DNA of 64,000 bases, taken from the NCBI RefSeq assembly GCF_029871205.1, contig NZ_SSOJ01000067.1, positions 1 to 64,000 of the forward strand, written 5' to 3'. The notes beneath the pieces are model-generated. The model did no database searches and was not told the DNA's origin. It saw nothing but the letters and a program-made list of their open reading frames with translations. The stretch comes from Pseudomonas sp. BN417 (GTDB lineage Bacteria; Pseudomonadota; Gammaproteobacteria; Pseudomonadales; Pseudomonadaceae). Position 1 is the stretch's first letter. Every line of letters begins with the position of its first letter. Shown here piece by piece: positions 46,902 through 56,112 of the stretch. Position numbers and translations under genes: made by a program.

Positions 46902-48074
46902 GTGTCCTACAACAATCCAGCCTGGCTGAATGACGTCCGCCCCAATCCCTATGCCGACCAGCTGGCCCTGGGGTTTCGTCACTTGCGCTTCGCGCGTTCC
47001 CTGGAGCGCGAATACCGCGACTATTTCCTCGAAGAGAACTTCGACCTCAAGCGCATCGCCCTGAGCGTCGGCCTGTTGATCTGGCTGGCCTTCGCCGTGC
47101 TCGACTTCTACCTGGTCAGCAGCGAGACGCGCTGGTGGATGCTGGCCGTGCGCCTCGGCGTGCTCGGGCTGCTGCTGGCCTGCGGCGTGCTGATGGTCCA
47201 GCGCAGCCACCGGCACCTGCTGGCGCCACTCAGCCTGGTGTGCATCGGTGCCCTCGGCATAGGCGCCGGAGCGGTGGTGGCCATCGCCCACCGCAGCGAC
47301 CCTTCCTTTCCTTATGAAGGGTTGTTGCTGGTGTGCATGGCGGCCTACTTCCTGGTGGGTCTGCGCCTGGTGGAGGCGCTGGCTGTCTCACTGGTGATAC
47401 TGCTTGCCTATGTGGGGCTGGAGATCTGGGCCGGACTGCCGCTGCCGCGGTTGATCAACAACCTCCTGTTCCTGCTGTTCGGCAACCTGGCCGGAGCCGT
47501 CGGCTGCTACCTGCTGGAGTTCAAGTCCCGCGAGCATTTCCTCATCAGCCGCCTGATGCGCGTGCTGGCCGACCACGACAGCCTCACCGGCCTCTACAAC
47601 CGCCGCAGCTTCAACCGCCAGCTGGAACGCCTGTGGCGCCAGGCCCAGCGCGAAGAGCACGGCCTGGCCCTGTTGCTCTGCGATGTGGATCACTTCAAGG
47701 CCTATAACGACCGCTACGGCCACCAGGCCGGCGACCAGGTGCTGCAGCAGGTCGCGCGGGTGCTGGAGGAAACGGCGCGCCGGCCGCTGGACATGGCGGT
47801 GCGCCTGGGCGGCGAGGAGTTCGCCGTACTGCTCTATGGCATCAACGAGCAGGAGGCGCGCAACTGCGCCGAGAAGCTGCGGGCCGCATTGGAGCACCGG
47901 GCAATCCGCCACGAGGCGTCACCTACCGCGCCGGTGCTGACCATGTCCATAGGCGTGGCCTGCGTGCGGCCGGTGCCGGGCATGGCCCTGGGCAGGCTCT
48001 ACGAGCTCTATGAGCACGCGGACCGTGCGCTCTACGAGGGCAAGGCGTTCGGCAGGAACCGTGTGGTGGCCTAG
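46902..48074 (+). CDS. hsbD: Membrane diguanylate cyclase
   Basis: Inner-membrane enzyme of 390 residues that makes c-di-GMP from two GTP. After a cytoplasmic N-terminus come about six helices (from IALSVGLLIWLAFAVLDFYL to LLFLLFGNLAGAVGCYLLEF), then a GGDEF domain with active motif RLGGEEFAVL, DVDHFKAYNDRYGHQAGDQV and an inhibitory I-site RPLD five residues before it. Start is GTG (AAGAGG 5 nt upstream). Located after recQ like PA3343 (HsbD), known to act with HsbA/FlgM in motility-biofilm switching. Its product could feed LapD of this window (inference). Confidence 0.9.
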   Translation: MSYNNPAWLNDVRPNPYADQLALGFRHLRFARSLEREYRDYFLEENFDLKRIALSVGLLIWLAFAVLDFYLVSSETRWWMLAVRLGVLGLLLACGVLMVQRSHRHLLAPLSLVCIGALGIGAGAVVAIAHRSDPSFPYEGLLLVCMAAYFLVGLRLVEALAVSLVILLAYVGLEIWAGLPLPRLINNLLFLLFGNLAGAVGCYLLEFKSREHFLISRLMRVLADHDSLTGLYNRRSFNRQLERLWRQAQREEHGLALLLCDVDHFKAYNDRYGHQAGDQVLQQVARVLEETARRPLDMAVRLGGEEFAVLLYGINEQEARNCAEKLRAALEHRAIRHEASPTAPVLTMSIGVACVRPVPGMALGRLYELYEHADRALYEGKAFGRNRVVA

Positions 48075-48161
48075 TTGGTCGCTCCGGATGGCGCCGCCTG
48101 TGACTGTCCGCCGATTCGGCGGGTGCTAGCATCGCCGCTCCTACCGCCATGAGCGATCCGC

Positions 48162-49178
48162 ATGGACAAGCTGATCCAGGCCGACGGCCAGCCGCATTAC
48201 GGCATCTTTCCCGCTGCGCCGGGCCTCATCAACCACCGTGACTTCGACTTCCGCTCGCCCATGGGGCGCCGTCTCGGGGCGCTGGCCAAGTGGCGGCGCT
48301 TCCACCAGTTCCAGTACTTCGGCCTGATCAGCGACGAGCTGATCGGCGGCTGTGCCCTGGCCAACCTGAGCCTGGTGGGTATCGGCTTCGTCTATCTCTT
48401 CCATCCCGCCAGCGGGCGCATGATCGAGCGCCAGTTCAAGTTGCCGCTGGGCCTGGGCACCGAATTTTCGCAAACCCCGGATCAAGGCATCTGCCAGCTG
48501 CGTCAGGGACGCAACCTGCTGCGCCTGGAGAATCGCGCCGGGCCGAAGGAGAAACGGCTGCTCGTGGAACTGGATGACGGCACCCGTATAGATGCCTGCT
48601 TCAGCGAGCGGGAGCCGGCTTTCCAGCCGATGTGCATCTGTACGCCGACGGCCACCAATGGCTGGGTCTATGCGCAGAAGGTTGCCGGAGTCGCCTGTCG
48701 CGGTGAGGTGAGCTGCGCCCTGGGGGATTTCAACCTCGGGCGAATAGGCGCCTTTGCCCACCACGACTGGTCCGCCGGCTACATGCGCCCGGAAACCAAC
48801 TGGAACTGGGCCTGCCTGTCGGGCATGGCCGACGGGCTGCGACTGGGCATGAACCTGTCCTGTGGCGTGAACGAGACCAGCTTCACTGAAAACTGCTTCT
48901 GGCTCGACGGCGAACTGCTGAAGGTGGACAGCGTGCGCTTTGCCTTCGATCGCAAACAACCGTTGGAGACCTGGACCATCGACTCCCATGACGGCCAGGT
49001 GGCGCTGACGTTCGAGGGCGAGGGGCTGCATCAGGAACGCTTGAACCTCGGATTCATTGCAAGCAATTTCAAGCAGGTGTTCGGTCGATTCAGCGGCACG
49101 CTGCGGCCGCCGGGGCGCCCGCCGGTACGGATCGATCGGATGTGGGGCTTCGTCGAGGACCAGTACGTGAAGTGGTAG
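48162..49178 (+). CDS. DUF2804-family protein
   Basis: Protein of 338 residues resembling PA3342. All-beta, lipocalin/CrtC-like composition; conserved-looking segments RRLGALAKWRRFHQFQYFGL, HHDWSAGYMRPETNWNWACL and the closing RIDRMWGFVEDQYVKW. No signal peptide or membrane helix. Function of DUF2804 unknown. ATG chosen from the family N-terminus; the ribosome site is weak (GAGCGATCCGC). Confidence 0.85.
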   Translation: MDKLIQADGQPHYGIFPAAPGLINHRDFDFRSPMGRRLGALAKWRRFHQFQYFGLISDELIGGCALANLSLVGIGFVYLFHPASGRMIERQFKLPLGLGTEFSQTPDQGICQLRQGRNLLRLENRAGPKEKRLLVELDDGTRIDACFSEREPAFQPMCICTPTATNGWVYAQKVAGVACRGEVSCALGDFNLGRIGAFAHHDWSAGYMRPETNWNWACLSGMADGLRLGMNLSCGVNETSFTENCFWLDGELLKVDSVRFAFDRKQPLETWTIDSHDGQVALTFEGEGLHQERLNLGFIASNFKQVFGRFSGTLRPPGRPPVRIDRMWGFVEDQYVKW

Positions 49179-49210
49179 GGCAGGGGGCTTGCTCGCGGCT
49201 TAAGGCTATG

Positions 49211-49224
49211 ATTAGCTGGCTAAT
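49211..49224. promoter_or_regulatory. MarR-type operator palindrome
   Basis: ATTAGC-TG-GCTAAT is a perfect palindrome, followed at once by TAATTATTA. It lies 31 nt before the MarR-family gene, in an AT-rich patch of otherwise GC-rich DNA, where an autoregulatory MarR site is expected. Confidence 0.6.
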
Positions 49225-49254
49225 TATTAGTATAAGAAGTCCGAGTCAATTTCG

Positions 49255-49689
49255 ATGTCCTACCCCGATCAACACCGTTTCGCCATGCAACTCGCCCAGA
49301 TGTCCCGGGCGTGGCGCGCCGAACTCGACCGTCGCCTGCTCGGCATGGGCCTTTCCCAAGCCCGGTGGCTGGTGCTGCTGCATCTTTCCCGCTTCCAGGA
49401 ATTGCCGACCCAGCGCGAGCTGGCCAAGAGCGTCGGCGTCGAAGGGCCGACCCTGGCGCGCCTGCTCGACAGCCTGGAAGCCCAGGGCCTGATCCAGCGC
49501 ATGGCCGTCGCCGAAGACCGTCGCGCAAAGAAGATCGCTCTCTGTCCGCCGGCCCGTCCGTTGATCGAGAAGATCGAGAACATTTCCAGCCAGCTTCGTC
49601 AGGAGCTCTTCGCCGGTATCGACGAAGAAGAACTGCGCCGCTGCCAGCAGGTTCACGCGCGGATACTGGCGAACCTGGAACACCTCTGA
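49255..49689 (+). CDS. MarR-family regulator
   Basis: Winged-helix repressor of 144 residues: GMGLSQARWLVLLHLSRFQE, recognition helix LPTQRELAKSVGVEGPTLAR, wing AEDRRAKKIALCPPARPLIE. The stop codon shares its last base with the ATG of an MFS efflux gene (TGATG), so both are one operon, and a palindrome upstream is the likely operator. Such pairs respond to phenolic or antibiotic-like compounds; ligand unknown. Corresponds to PA3341 by order. Confidence 0.92.
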   Translation: MSYPDQHRFAMQLAQMSRAWRAELDRRLLGMGLSQARWLVLLHLSRFQELPTQRELAKSVGVEGPTLARLLDSLEAQGLIQRMAVAEDRRAKKIALCPPARPLIEKIENISSQLRQELFAGIDEEELRRCQQVHARILANLEHL

Positions 49690-51092
49690 TGGGGCAGGAT
49701 CTGGAGGCGCTGCACGGGCGCTTCGGCAGCCGCTATCCGCAATGGCTGCTGGGCCTCCTGATGCTCGGCAGTATGGCGATGATTCTCGCCTCCACCAGCA
49801 TCAACGTCGCCTTGCCGGCGATCATGGCCGACTTCGATATCGGCCGGCCGCTGGCGCAATGGCTGTCCACCGGTTTCCTCGCCTCCATGACCGCCGGCCT
49901 CCTGCTCGCCGCCTGGTGCCAGGCGCGGCTGGGCGCAAGGCGCACTGTGCAGTTCGGCCTCGGCCTGTTCGGCCTGGCCTCGCTCCTGGCCCTGGTCGCC
50001 ACGTCGGCCTGGCAACTGATCGCCCTGCGCATCCTCATGGGCACCTGCGCCGGCATCATCCAGCCCTTGGCCATGGTGCTGATCTTTCGCGTCTATTCCG
50101 ACGGCGGAAGGGGCATGGCCCTGGGTACCTACGGCCTGGGCGTCATGGTCGCGCCGACCCTGGGGCCGACCATCGGCGGTTACCTGATCGACCATTTCGG
50201 CTGGGAAGCGGTGTTCTGGCTGCCCCTACCGCTCTGCCTGCTCGCCCTGATCGGCGCCCAGTGGCTGATGCCCAGCGACCGTGACCGCAGCACGCCAGGG
50301 GTGGATCTGCCGGCCTTTGCCTTGCTCAGCGTTGCGCTGTTCGCCCTGCTCGGCGCCCTGGCCGAGGCCCAGCGTTTCGGCTGGCTGGCTCCCAGCGCCT
50401 GGATTCCGGGATTGCTCGGCCTGGGTTGCGCTGCTGCCTTCCTGCGGCGCAGCCGTGTCTGTGCCCGACCCCTGCTGCCGTTGCAACTCTGGCGCCATGC
50501 GGCGTTCCGCCGGGCCAGCTGGGTTGCGCTGGCGCTGGGTGTGGGGCTCTACGGTTCCACCTACCTGATCCCGCTGTTCCTGCAGACGGTGGAAGGCTAC
50601 AGCGCCGGCGAGGCCGGGCTATTGCTGCTGCCGACCGGTGTGGTGCTGGGGCTGTCCTCCTTTATCGGCGGCTGGGCCAGCGACCGCTTGTCGGCGGCCT
50701 CCATGCTGGTAGTCGGCCTGCTGGTGTTCGCGCTGTCTTCGGCAGCGCTGGGGGTGGTGGGGGCGGGTGCGTCCTTCCTGGTGCTTTGTGGCTGGGCTTG
50801 CGTCGGCCGCCTGGGCCTCGGGTTGCTCCTGCCGGCGCTGAGCACCGGTTCGCTGGATATCCTCACCCCGGAGGAACTGGCCCTGGGAGCGGGCGCCATC
50901 ACCTTCGTCCGCCAGATGGGTGGCGCCTTCGGGATCAACCTGCTGACGTTCTTCCTCGAGTGGCGCCACGTCGCTGCCGGGGGCGATGCGCTGGCCGAGG
51001 CACTGGCCTTCGAACAGAGTTTCTGGCTGGTTGCGCTACTCTTCCTGGTGGCCGTGATACCTGCCTGGGGCGTGCGTCCTGCAAGGGTTTGA
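49689..51092 (+). CDS. DHA2-type MFS efflux transporter
   Basis: Inner-membrane exporter of 467 residues with about 14 helices. SINVALPAIMADFDIGRPLA and the motif C-like GTYGLGVMVAPTLGPTIGGY mark the drug:H+ antiporter-2 family (EmrB-like). Translationally coupled to the MarR gene. Likely exports a toxic compound sensed by MarR. The reading frame is open upstream inside marR, but only this ATG fits the family. Confidence 0.9.
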   Translation: MGQDLEALHGRFGSRYPQWLLGLLMLGSMAMILASTSINVALPAIMADFDIGRPLAQWLSTGFLASMTAGLLLAAWCQARLGARRTVQFGLGLFGLASLLALVATSAWQLIALRILMGTCAGIIQPLAMVLIFRVYSDGGRGMALGTYGLGVMVAPTLGPTIGGYLIDHFGWEAVFWLPLPLCLLALIGAQWLMPSDRDRSTPGVDLPAFALLSVALFALLGALAEAQRFGWLAPSAWIPGLLGLGCAAAFLRRSRVCARPLLPLQLWRHAAFRRASWVALALGVGLYGSTYLIPLFLQTVEGYSAGEAGLLLLPTGVVLGLSSFIGGWASDRLSAASMLVVGLLVFALSSAALGVVGAGASFLVLCGWACVGRLGLGLLLPALSTGSLDILTPEELALGAGAITFVRQMGGAFGINLLTFFLEWRHVAAGGDALAEALAFEQSFWLVALLFLVAVIPAWGVRPARV

Positions 51093-51144
51093 ACGTGCAA
51101 ATCGCACGATGAAAAATTTGTCAAGACCCTGGCGAAATCTTTCC

Positions 51145-51150
51145 TATAGT
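51145..51150 (+). promoter_or_regulatory. -10-like element before the FimV-like gene
   Basis: TATAGT with TTGTCA upstream at a longer than ideal spacing (21 nt). If used, the transcript has a leader of about 205 nt before the FimV-like start. The 271-bp gap shows no other gene. Confidence 0.35.
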
Positions 51151-51363
51151 GGAGTAAGCTACAGCACATGTTTGTGGCCAGCTGCCATTACGGTGGGCGA
51201 GGGAGCAGGGAGCCCGCCATTACAGGTCTGCAGTGGGATGAATAAGGAGCGCCATCCCGCTATTATTGCTGTTTTAAGGTCAACGTATTTCGCGTCGCCT
51301 CGAGGATGCCCGGGCGGGACATCGGGGGTGCAACTCGTGGGTACGGATGGCCGGGGAGGACGT

Positions 51364-53490
51364 ATGGCGAGGGTTCACAGGCTCCTTCTGACGCTTGCGT
51401 CAGGCTCTGCATTCTATTCAGGCCTGGTGCCAGCCTTGGGGCTAGGCGAAATCTCCCTGCACTCCGCCCTCAACCAGCCACTGGATGCCCAGATCGAACT
51501 GCTCGAGGTCGGCGACCTCGACAACAGCGAAGTCAAGGTCAGCCTGGCCTCGGCCGACGCCTTCGAGCGTGCCGACGTCGATCGCTTCATCTTCCTCAAC
51601 GACCTGCGCTTCAGCCCGGTTATCCGTGGCTCCAGCAGCCATATCCGCGTGGTATCCAATAAGCCGGTCCTCGAGCCTTACCTGAATTTCATCGTCGAAG
51701 TGGCCCGCCCCAACGGCAAGCTGCTGCGCGAGTACACCCTGTTGCTGGACCCGCCGGGATCCGCCGCCTATACCGCCAGCGCCGCACCGGTCAGCCCCGC
51801 TCGCGCCGTTCCCGTCGCAACCAGGAGCCAGGCTCCGGTACAACCCAAACCCGCGCCCGCAGCCACGCAAGGCAAGCATTACCAGGTTGCACGGGGCGAC
51901 AGCCTCTGGCTGATCGCCAAGCGCCTCAGCGCCGGCAGCGGCATGACCCAGCAACAAGTGCTGGATGGCATCCAGGCCCTGAATGCCCAGGCCTTCCCCG
52001 GTGGCGACATCAATCGCCTGCATGTGGGCCAGTCGCTGCTGTTGCCGGATGAAATTGCCGTTGCCGAAGTCCCTGCCGCTCCAGTCGCACCAGCCGCTGC
52101 TCCAATCGAGGCGCCGGCCCCGGTCGCCGCTGGTCCGAGCCTGACCGAGCTGACCCAGGCCCAGCAGCGGGTAGACTCCAGCCTGGAGCAGGGCGAAGCC
52201 GAGCGCGCACAGCTACGTCAAGACATCGCCGAACTGCAGGCGCGCCTGGAGTCCATGCAGCAGCAATTGAGCGGCAGTGATCGCGAGATGACCGAGTTGC
52301 AGGCCCAGGTCCAGAACATCACCGCCGAGCCGGTCGCCGCACCGATCAGCGAAGCTCCGCAAGCCAAGCCTGAGCCGGTGCTGGCCCTGATCCCGGCCGC
52401 CCAGGCCACCGAGCAGTTGGCACCGGCCCAGGCTGGTCAGTCCGGTATCAGTCCGTTCTGGTGGGTAATCATGTCGACCGGCCTGGTCCTGCTGTTCATC
52501 CTGGACTGGGTCCTGCTGCGCCGCTCCCGCCAGGAGAACCAACAGCAGGAGCTGGAAGAGGCCCAGACCACCGGCAAGGCCAAGGTGGCCTTCCAGCATC
52601 GCCAGGCTCACCTTCAGCCCGTCACCCCGGCCAAGCCGGAACTGGTGCCGGCCACCGTCAGGCCGGCGGTTGCGCTGCAACTCGTGCCGGCTCCTGCCGT
52701 CAAGGCCAGCCACGACGCCCTGGAAGGCGCCAACATCTACATCGCCTACGGTCGCTGGCGTGAAGCCTTGGGCGTACTGCGCCCGGCCATCGACCAGGAG
52801 CCAAAGCGCCTGGAACTGCGCTATCGCCTGCTGGAAGTCCTGGGCGAACTGCGCGACTCGGCGGCCTTTGCCCACGAAGAAGCCGCGCTGCGTGACCTGC
52901 AAGCCGACGAAGAGTGCATCGCGGCGATCCGTGCACGCTATGCCGAAGTCGGCCCGGCCAGTACTCCGGCCGAGCCCGTCTTCGTGCTGGATGAACTCTC
53001 GCCGATCGAGGTAAGCAACGAGCCCATCGATAGCCGGCAGTCCGACTTCGACGGCTATCCAATGGATGCCGACTGGGAACAGGTCAGCCCCTTCAAGACT
53101 GCCGAGCCCAAGCGCAAGGCTGCCGTTGTCCAGGCCTTCCCGACCGTGGAAGAGGATATCGGCTTTCCCGCCAACCTCCAGGAACTGCCGGAGGTCTTCG
53201 AGCTGACCCTGGACGCCGACACCCTGACGCCCTTCGGCGAACTGCCCGAACTGTCCCAGGCCGAAACCCTGGACGAATTCACCGCGGAATTCGTCGACCC
53301 CCTGGTCAGCCTGGAAGAACTGGACAAGCTGGATGCCCGCAAGGAAAACCTCATCAAGCTCAACCTGGCGCTCGCCTATATCGAACAGGGCAATATCGAG
53401 GCGGCCTGCAGCATCCTCAACGAGGTGATCAGCGAAGGCGACGACCAGCAGAAACAGGAAGCGCGTGACCTGCTGGCGAAGATCGCCTGA
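51364..53490 (+). CDS. FimV/HubP-like polar protein
   Basis: Protein of 708 residues resembling PA3340. Signal peptide; FimV N-terminal domain (GEISLHSALNQPLDAQIELL); LysM peptidoglycan-binding domain about residues 172-225 (YQVARGDSLWLIAKRLS); Ala/Pro-rich linker; coiled coil (LTQAQQRVDSSLEQGEAERA); one membrane helix near 365-385 (FWWVIMSTGLVLLFILDWVL); acidic cytoplasmic region and the C-terminal TPR-like FimV domain (KENLIKLNLALAYIEQGNIE). FimV/HubP proteins organise cell poles, type IV pili and flagella. GGAGGA lies before the ATG. Confidence 0.93.
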   Translation: MARVHRLLLTLASGSAFYSGLVPALGLGEISLHSALNQPLDAQIELLEVGDLDNSEVKVSLASADAFERADVDRFIFLNDLRFSPVIRGSSSHIRVVSNKPVLEPYLNFIVEVARPNGKLLREYTLLLDPPGSAAYTASAAPVSPARAVPVATRSQAPVQPKPAPAATQGKHYQVARGDSLWLIAKRLSAGSGMTQQQVLDGIQALNAQAFPGGDINRLHVGQSLLLPDEIAVAEVPAAPVAPAAAPIEAPAPVAAGPSLTELTQAQQRVDSSLEQGEAERAQLRQDIAELQARLESMQQQLSGSDREMTELQAQVQNITAEPVAAPISEAPQAKPEPVLALIPAAQATEQLAPAQAGQSGISPFWWVIMSTGLVLLFILDWVLLRRSRQENQQQELEEAQTTGKAKVAFQHRQAHLQPVTPAKPELVPATVRPAVALQLVPAPAVKASHDALEGANIYIAYGRWREALGVLRPAIDQEPKRLELRYRLLEVLGELRDSAAFAHEEAALRDLQADEECIAAIRARYAEVGPASTPAEPVFVLDELSPIEVSNEPIDSRQSDFDGYPMDADWEQVSPFKTAEPKRKAAVVQAFPTVEEDIGFPANLQELPEVFELTLDADTLTPFGELPELSQAETLDEFTAEFVDPLVSLEELDKLDARKENLIKLNLALAYIEQGNIEAACSILNEVISEGDDQQKQEARDLLAKIA

Positions 53491-53508
53491 GCGGCTTCAG
53501 CCCGAATG

Positions 53509-53541
53509 AAAAAGCCCGGACCTGGTCCGGGCTTTCTTTTT
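53509..53541 (+). terminator. Strong rho-independent terminator
   Basis: AAAGCCCGGAC-CTG-GTCCGGGCTTT followed by CTTTTT, 20 bp after the FimV-like stop. Confidence 0.92.
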
Positions 53542-53568
53542 GGGGCGGTGCAGAGTTGCAGGCAATTT

Positions 53569-53629
53569 CGTAGCCCGGATGCAATCCGGGAGGGTGGTGC
53601 GGTGATTCCCGGATTTCATCCGGGCTACG
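53569..53629. repeat. Intergenic inverted repeat (GTAGCCCGGAT type)
   Basis: CGTAGCCCGGATGCAATCCGGG and its mirror ending ATCCGGGCTACG form a long imperfect hairpin between convergent genes. A common Pseudomonas intergenic repeat. Confidence 0.8.
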
Positions 53630-53641
53630 TTCTGGCGATTC

Positions 53642-54553
53642 CTACAGCGACCGCGATGCCGCCGGCTGCGCCAGTCCCATCATCCGCTTGGCGGCCAGCA
53701 CCAGCCAGCAGGCGAGGATGAAGGGCGCGGTCATGGCCGGCAGGCCGATCAGGGCAAATCCTGGCTGCAGTACGACACCCAGCAATATGCCCGCCAACGC
53801 GCACCAGGGGCGGCGGAAGTCCTTGCCCAGGGCCAGGGCTATCAGTGCGCCATTGAGGCTGAACAGCCCACCCAGCACCGCCTGCATCGGCATGCCCATG
53901 AGCGACGCCAGGGCCAGGGCGGTGGCCGAGCCCAGAAGTGCCCAGAGCGCCGTCCGCCAACCGGCGAGGAAGAGGGCGGCCAACACGCAGGCGCCGGCCA
54001 GTGGCTGGTCGAGGAAGATCACTTGGCCGATACCTCGCACCACCGCCAGCGGCGTGTCGATCCAACCCGCCTGCAGCGGCGCCGCGGCCGGGGCGAAGGA
54101 GGGCAACAGTTCCAGCGGGCCGCCGAGGGCCAGCAGCAGCCAGCCGAGAGCGACGAAGGGAGAGGTGTAGGCCGGCAGCCAGCTGCGCTGGCGCACGGCT
54201 TTCAGCAATGGATTGAGCAGCAGGCTGGACAGGCCGCTGGCACAGATGATCAGCAGGGCGAGGTAGAGCGAGAGCTCGAAGCGGACGCTGAGCAGGAGGC
54301 CCAGGAGCACGCCGTTGTAGCCGTAGAGGCCGGCCTCTATGTCCTCACGGGCGTAGCGCCGGCGCACCGCCGTGAGCCAGCCGACCGCACCGCCGAGCAG
54401 GGCGCCGCCCAGCAGGTCCGGGGCGCCGATGGCGATGGCGAGCAGGATCAACGCGCCGCATCCGGGGTGGCGCTGGAGGAAGATCTGGCTGAAGCCGTTC
54501 AGTTGGGCGGAGGCCCAGCTACGGACTTCGGGTCGTAGTGGCAGTCGTTGCAT
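53642..54553 (-). CDS. Urea transporter (UT family)
   Basis: Inner-membrane urea channel of 303 residues with the two-fold UT repeat: LNGFSQIFLQRHPGCGALIL in the first half and VRGIGQVIFLDQPLAGACVL in the second, both with the Q-[IV]-F element of the urea-pore signature. About ten helices. The start lies only 8 nt after the T-run of the pykF terminator and has no Shine-Dalgarno sequence, so its own expression signal is unclear. Urea produced by GbuA elsewhere in the window would be a natural substrate, but no urease genes are seen here. Confidence 0.88.
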   Translation of the reverse strand: MQRLPLRPEVRSWASAQLNGFSQIFLQRHPGCGALILLAIAIGAPDLLGGALLGGAVGWLTAVRRRYAREDIEAGLYGYNGVLLGLLLSVRFELSLYLALLIICASGLSSLLLNPLLKAVRQRSWLPAYTSPFVALGWLLLALGGPLELLPSFAPAAAPLQAGWIDTPLAVVRGIGQVIFLDQPLAGACVLAALFLAGWRTALWALLGSATALALASLMGMPMQAVLGGLFSLNGALIALALGKDFRRPWCALAGILLGVVLQPGFALIGLPAMTAPFILACWLVLAAKRMMGLAQPAASRSL

Positions 54554-54561
54554 GGCAGTTC

Positions 54562-54591
54562 AAAAAAAGAAGCGCCCTGGTGAGAGGGCGC
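54562..54591 (-). terminator. Rho-independent terminator of the gcl-pykF operon
   Basis: Minus strand: GCGCCCT, 6-nt loop, AGGGCGC, CTTC's then seven T. It lies about 105 bp after the pykF stop and abuts the urea transporter start. Confidence 0.85.
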
Positions 54592-54696
54592 CGATTAACT
54601 GGCGGTGGCCAGATGGGATTTCTTTTCCGCCCGGCATCGCGGCCGGTGCGGGGAGCGTGGGTTCTCTATGGACCCCGTCGCTCCGGACGTTTCATA

Positions 54697-56112
54697 TCAA
54701 TTCAGGGTTTCGATTCGCAGGCTGTTGGTAGTGCCCGGCTGGCCGAAAGGCACGCCGGCGGTGATCACCACGGTATCGCCACGCTTGGCCATGCCTTGGG
54801 CCTGGGCAATCTCCAGCGCGGTGCTGGTGACCTCCTCGACCTTGTGCAGGCGTTCATTGACGACCGAATAGATGCCCCAGGCCACAGTCAGGCGACGCGC
54901 GGTGTGGAGGTTTGGCGTCAGGCTGAGGATCGGTGCCTTCGGCCGCTCGCGAGACGCGCGCAGGCTGGAGCTGCCGGACTCGGTGTAGTTCACCAGGGCG
55001 GCCACCGGCAGGATGCCGCTGATGCGGCGGATGGCGCAGCTGATGGCGTCCGAGGCGGTGGCTTCGGCCTGCGGGCGGCTGACGTCGAGCTGGCTCTGGA
55101 AGTCGGGGCCGTTCTCCACCTGGCGGATGATCTTGCTCATCATCTGCACGGTTTCCAGCGGGTAGTCGCCGGAGGCGGTCTCGGCGGAGAGCATCACCGC
55201 ATCGGTGCCTTCGGCCACGGCGTTGGCGACGTCGGTCACCTCGGCACGGGTCGGGGCCGGGGAGAAGCGCATGGATTCCAGCATCTGGGTCGCCACCACC
55301 ACCGGCCGGCCGAGCTGGCGGCAGGTGCGGATGATGTCCTTCTGGATGCGCGGCACGTTCTCCGCCGGCACTTCCACGCCCAGGTCGCCACGGGCGACCA
55401 TGATGGCGTCGCAGAGGCGGGCGATCTCTTCCAGGTGCACGACGGCGGAAGGCTTCTCGATCTTCGCCATGAGGAAGGCGCGGCCCTGGATCAGCTCGCG
55501 GGCCTCGACTATGTCTTCCGGGCGCTGCACGAAGGACAGCGCCACCCAGTCCACGCCCAGCTCCAGGCCGAAGTCCAGGTCGCGGCGGTCCTTGGCGGTC
55601 AGCGGGCTGAGTTGCAGCACGGCCTCCGGCACGTTGACGCCCTTGCGGTCGGACAGCTCGCCGCCGGCCACCACCTGGGTATCGACGCCGTCGGCCTGCT
55701 TGGCGATCACCTGCAAGCGCAGGCGGCCGTCATCCAGCAGCAGGTTCATCCCCGGCTCCAGGGCCGCGATGATTTCCGGGTGGGGCAGGTTGACCCGGCG
55801 CGCGTCGCCGGGCGTGTTGTCCAGGTCCAGGCGGAAGGCCTGGCCCCGCTCGAGGTTGACCTTGCCGTCGGCGAAACGGCCGACGCGCAGTTTCGGGCCC
55901 TGCAGGTCCATCAGGATGCCGATGGGGTAGTTCAGCTGGCGCTCCACCTCGCGCACCCACTGGTAACGCTGGGCGTGGTCGGCGTGCTCGCCGTGGCTGA
56001 AGTTCAGGCGGAACAGGTTGACGCCGGCCTCCACCAGTTGGCGGATGTCGTCGATGCCCTTGATCGCCGGGCCGAGGGTGGCGAGGATTTTTACTTTCTT
56101 GTCAGGCGTCAT
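54697..56112 (-). CDS. pykF: Pyruvate kinase of the glyoxylate operon
   Basis: Cytoplasmic pyruvate kinase of 471 residues: PEP + ADP to pyruvate + ATP. N-terminal KILATLGPAIKGIDDIRQL, metal/substrate segment RLNFSHGEHADH, catalytic MAKIEKPSAVVHLEEI, MVARGDLGVEVPAENVPRIQ and the nucleotide motif TQMLESMRFSPAPTRAEVTD, plus a C-terminal allosteric domain. ATG overlaps the ttuD stop by 11 nt. As last gene of gcl-hyi-glxR-ttuD-pykF it completes conversion of glyoxylate carbon to pyruvate, as in PA1498. Confidence 0.96.
   Translation of the reverse strand: MTPDKKVKILATLGPAIKGIDDIRQLVEAGVNLFRLNFSHGEHADHAQRYQWVREVERQLNYPIGILMDLQGPKLRVGRFADGKVNLERGQAFRLDLDNTPGDARRVNLPHPEIIAALEPGMNLLLDDGRLRLQVIAKQADGVDTQVVAGGELSDRKGVNVPEAVLQLSPLTAKDRRDLDFGLELGVDWVALSFVQRPEDIVEARELIQGRAFLMAKIEKPSAVVHLEEIARLCDAIMVARGDLGVEVPAENVPRIQKDIIRTCRQLGRPVVVATQMLESMRFSPAPTRAEVTDVANAVAEGTDAVMLSAETASGDYPLETVQMMSKIIRQVENGPDFQSQLDVSRPQAEATASDAISCAIRRISGILPVAALVNYTESGSSSLRASRERPKAPILSLTPNLHTARRLTVAWGIYSVVNERLHKVEEVTSTALEIAQAQGMAKRGDTVVITAGVPFGQPGTTNSLRIETLN

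Noticed and set aside
49311-49688. N-terminal extension of the MFS gene through marR
   Set aside because: It overlaps the clear MarR frame; the MFS family start matches the ATG at 49689.
51109-51363. N-terminal extension of the FimV-like gene
   Set aside because: It lacks a ribosome site and would bury the signal peptide; GGAGGA precedes the ATG at 51364.
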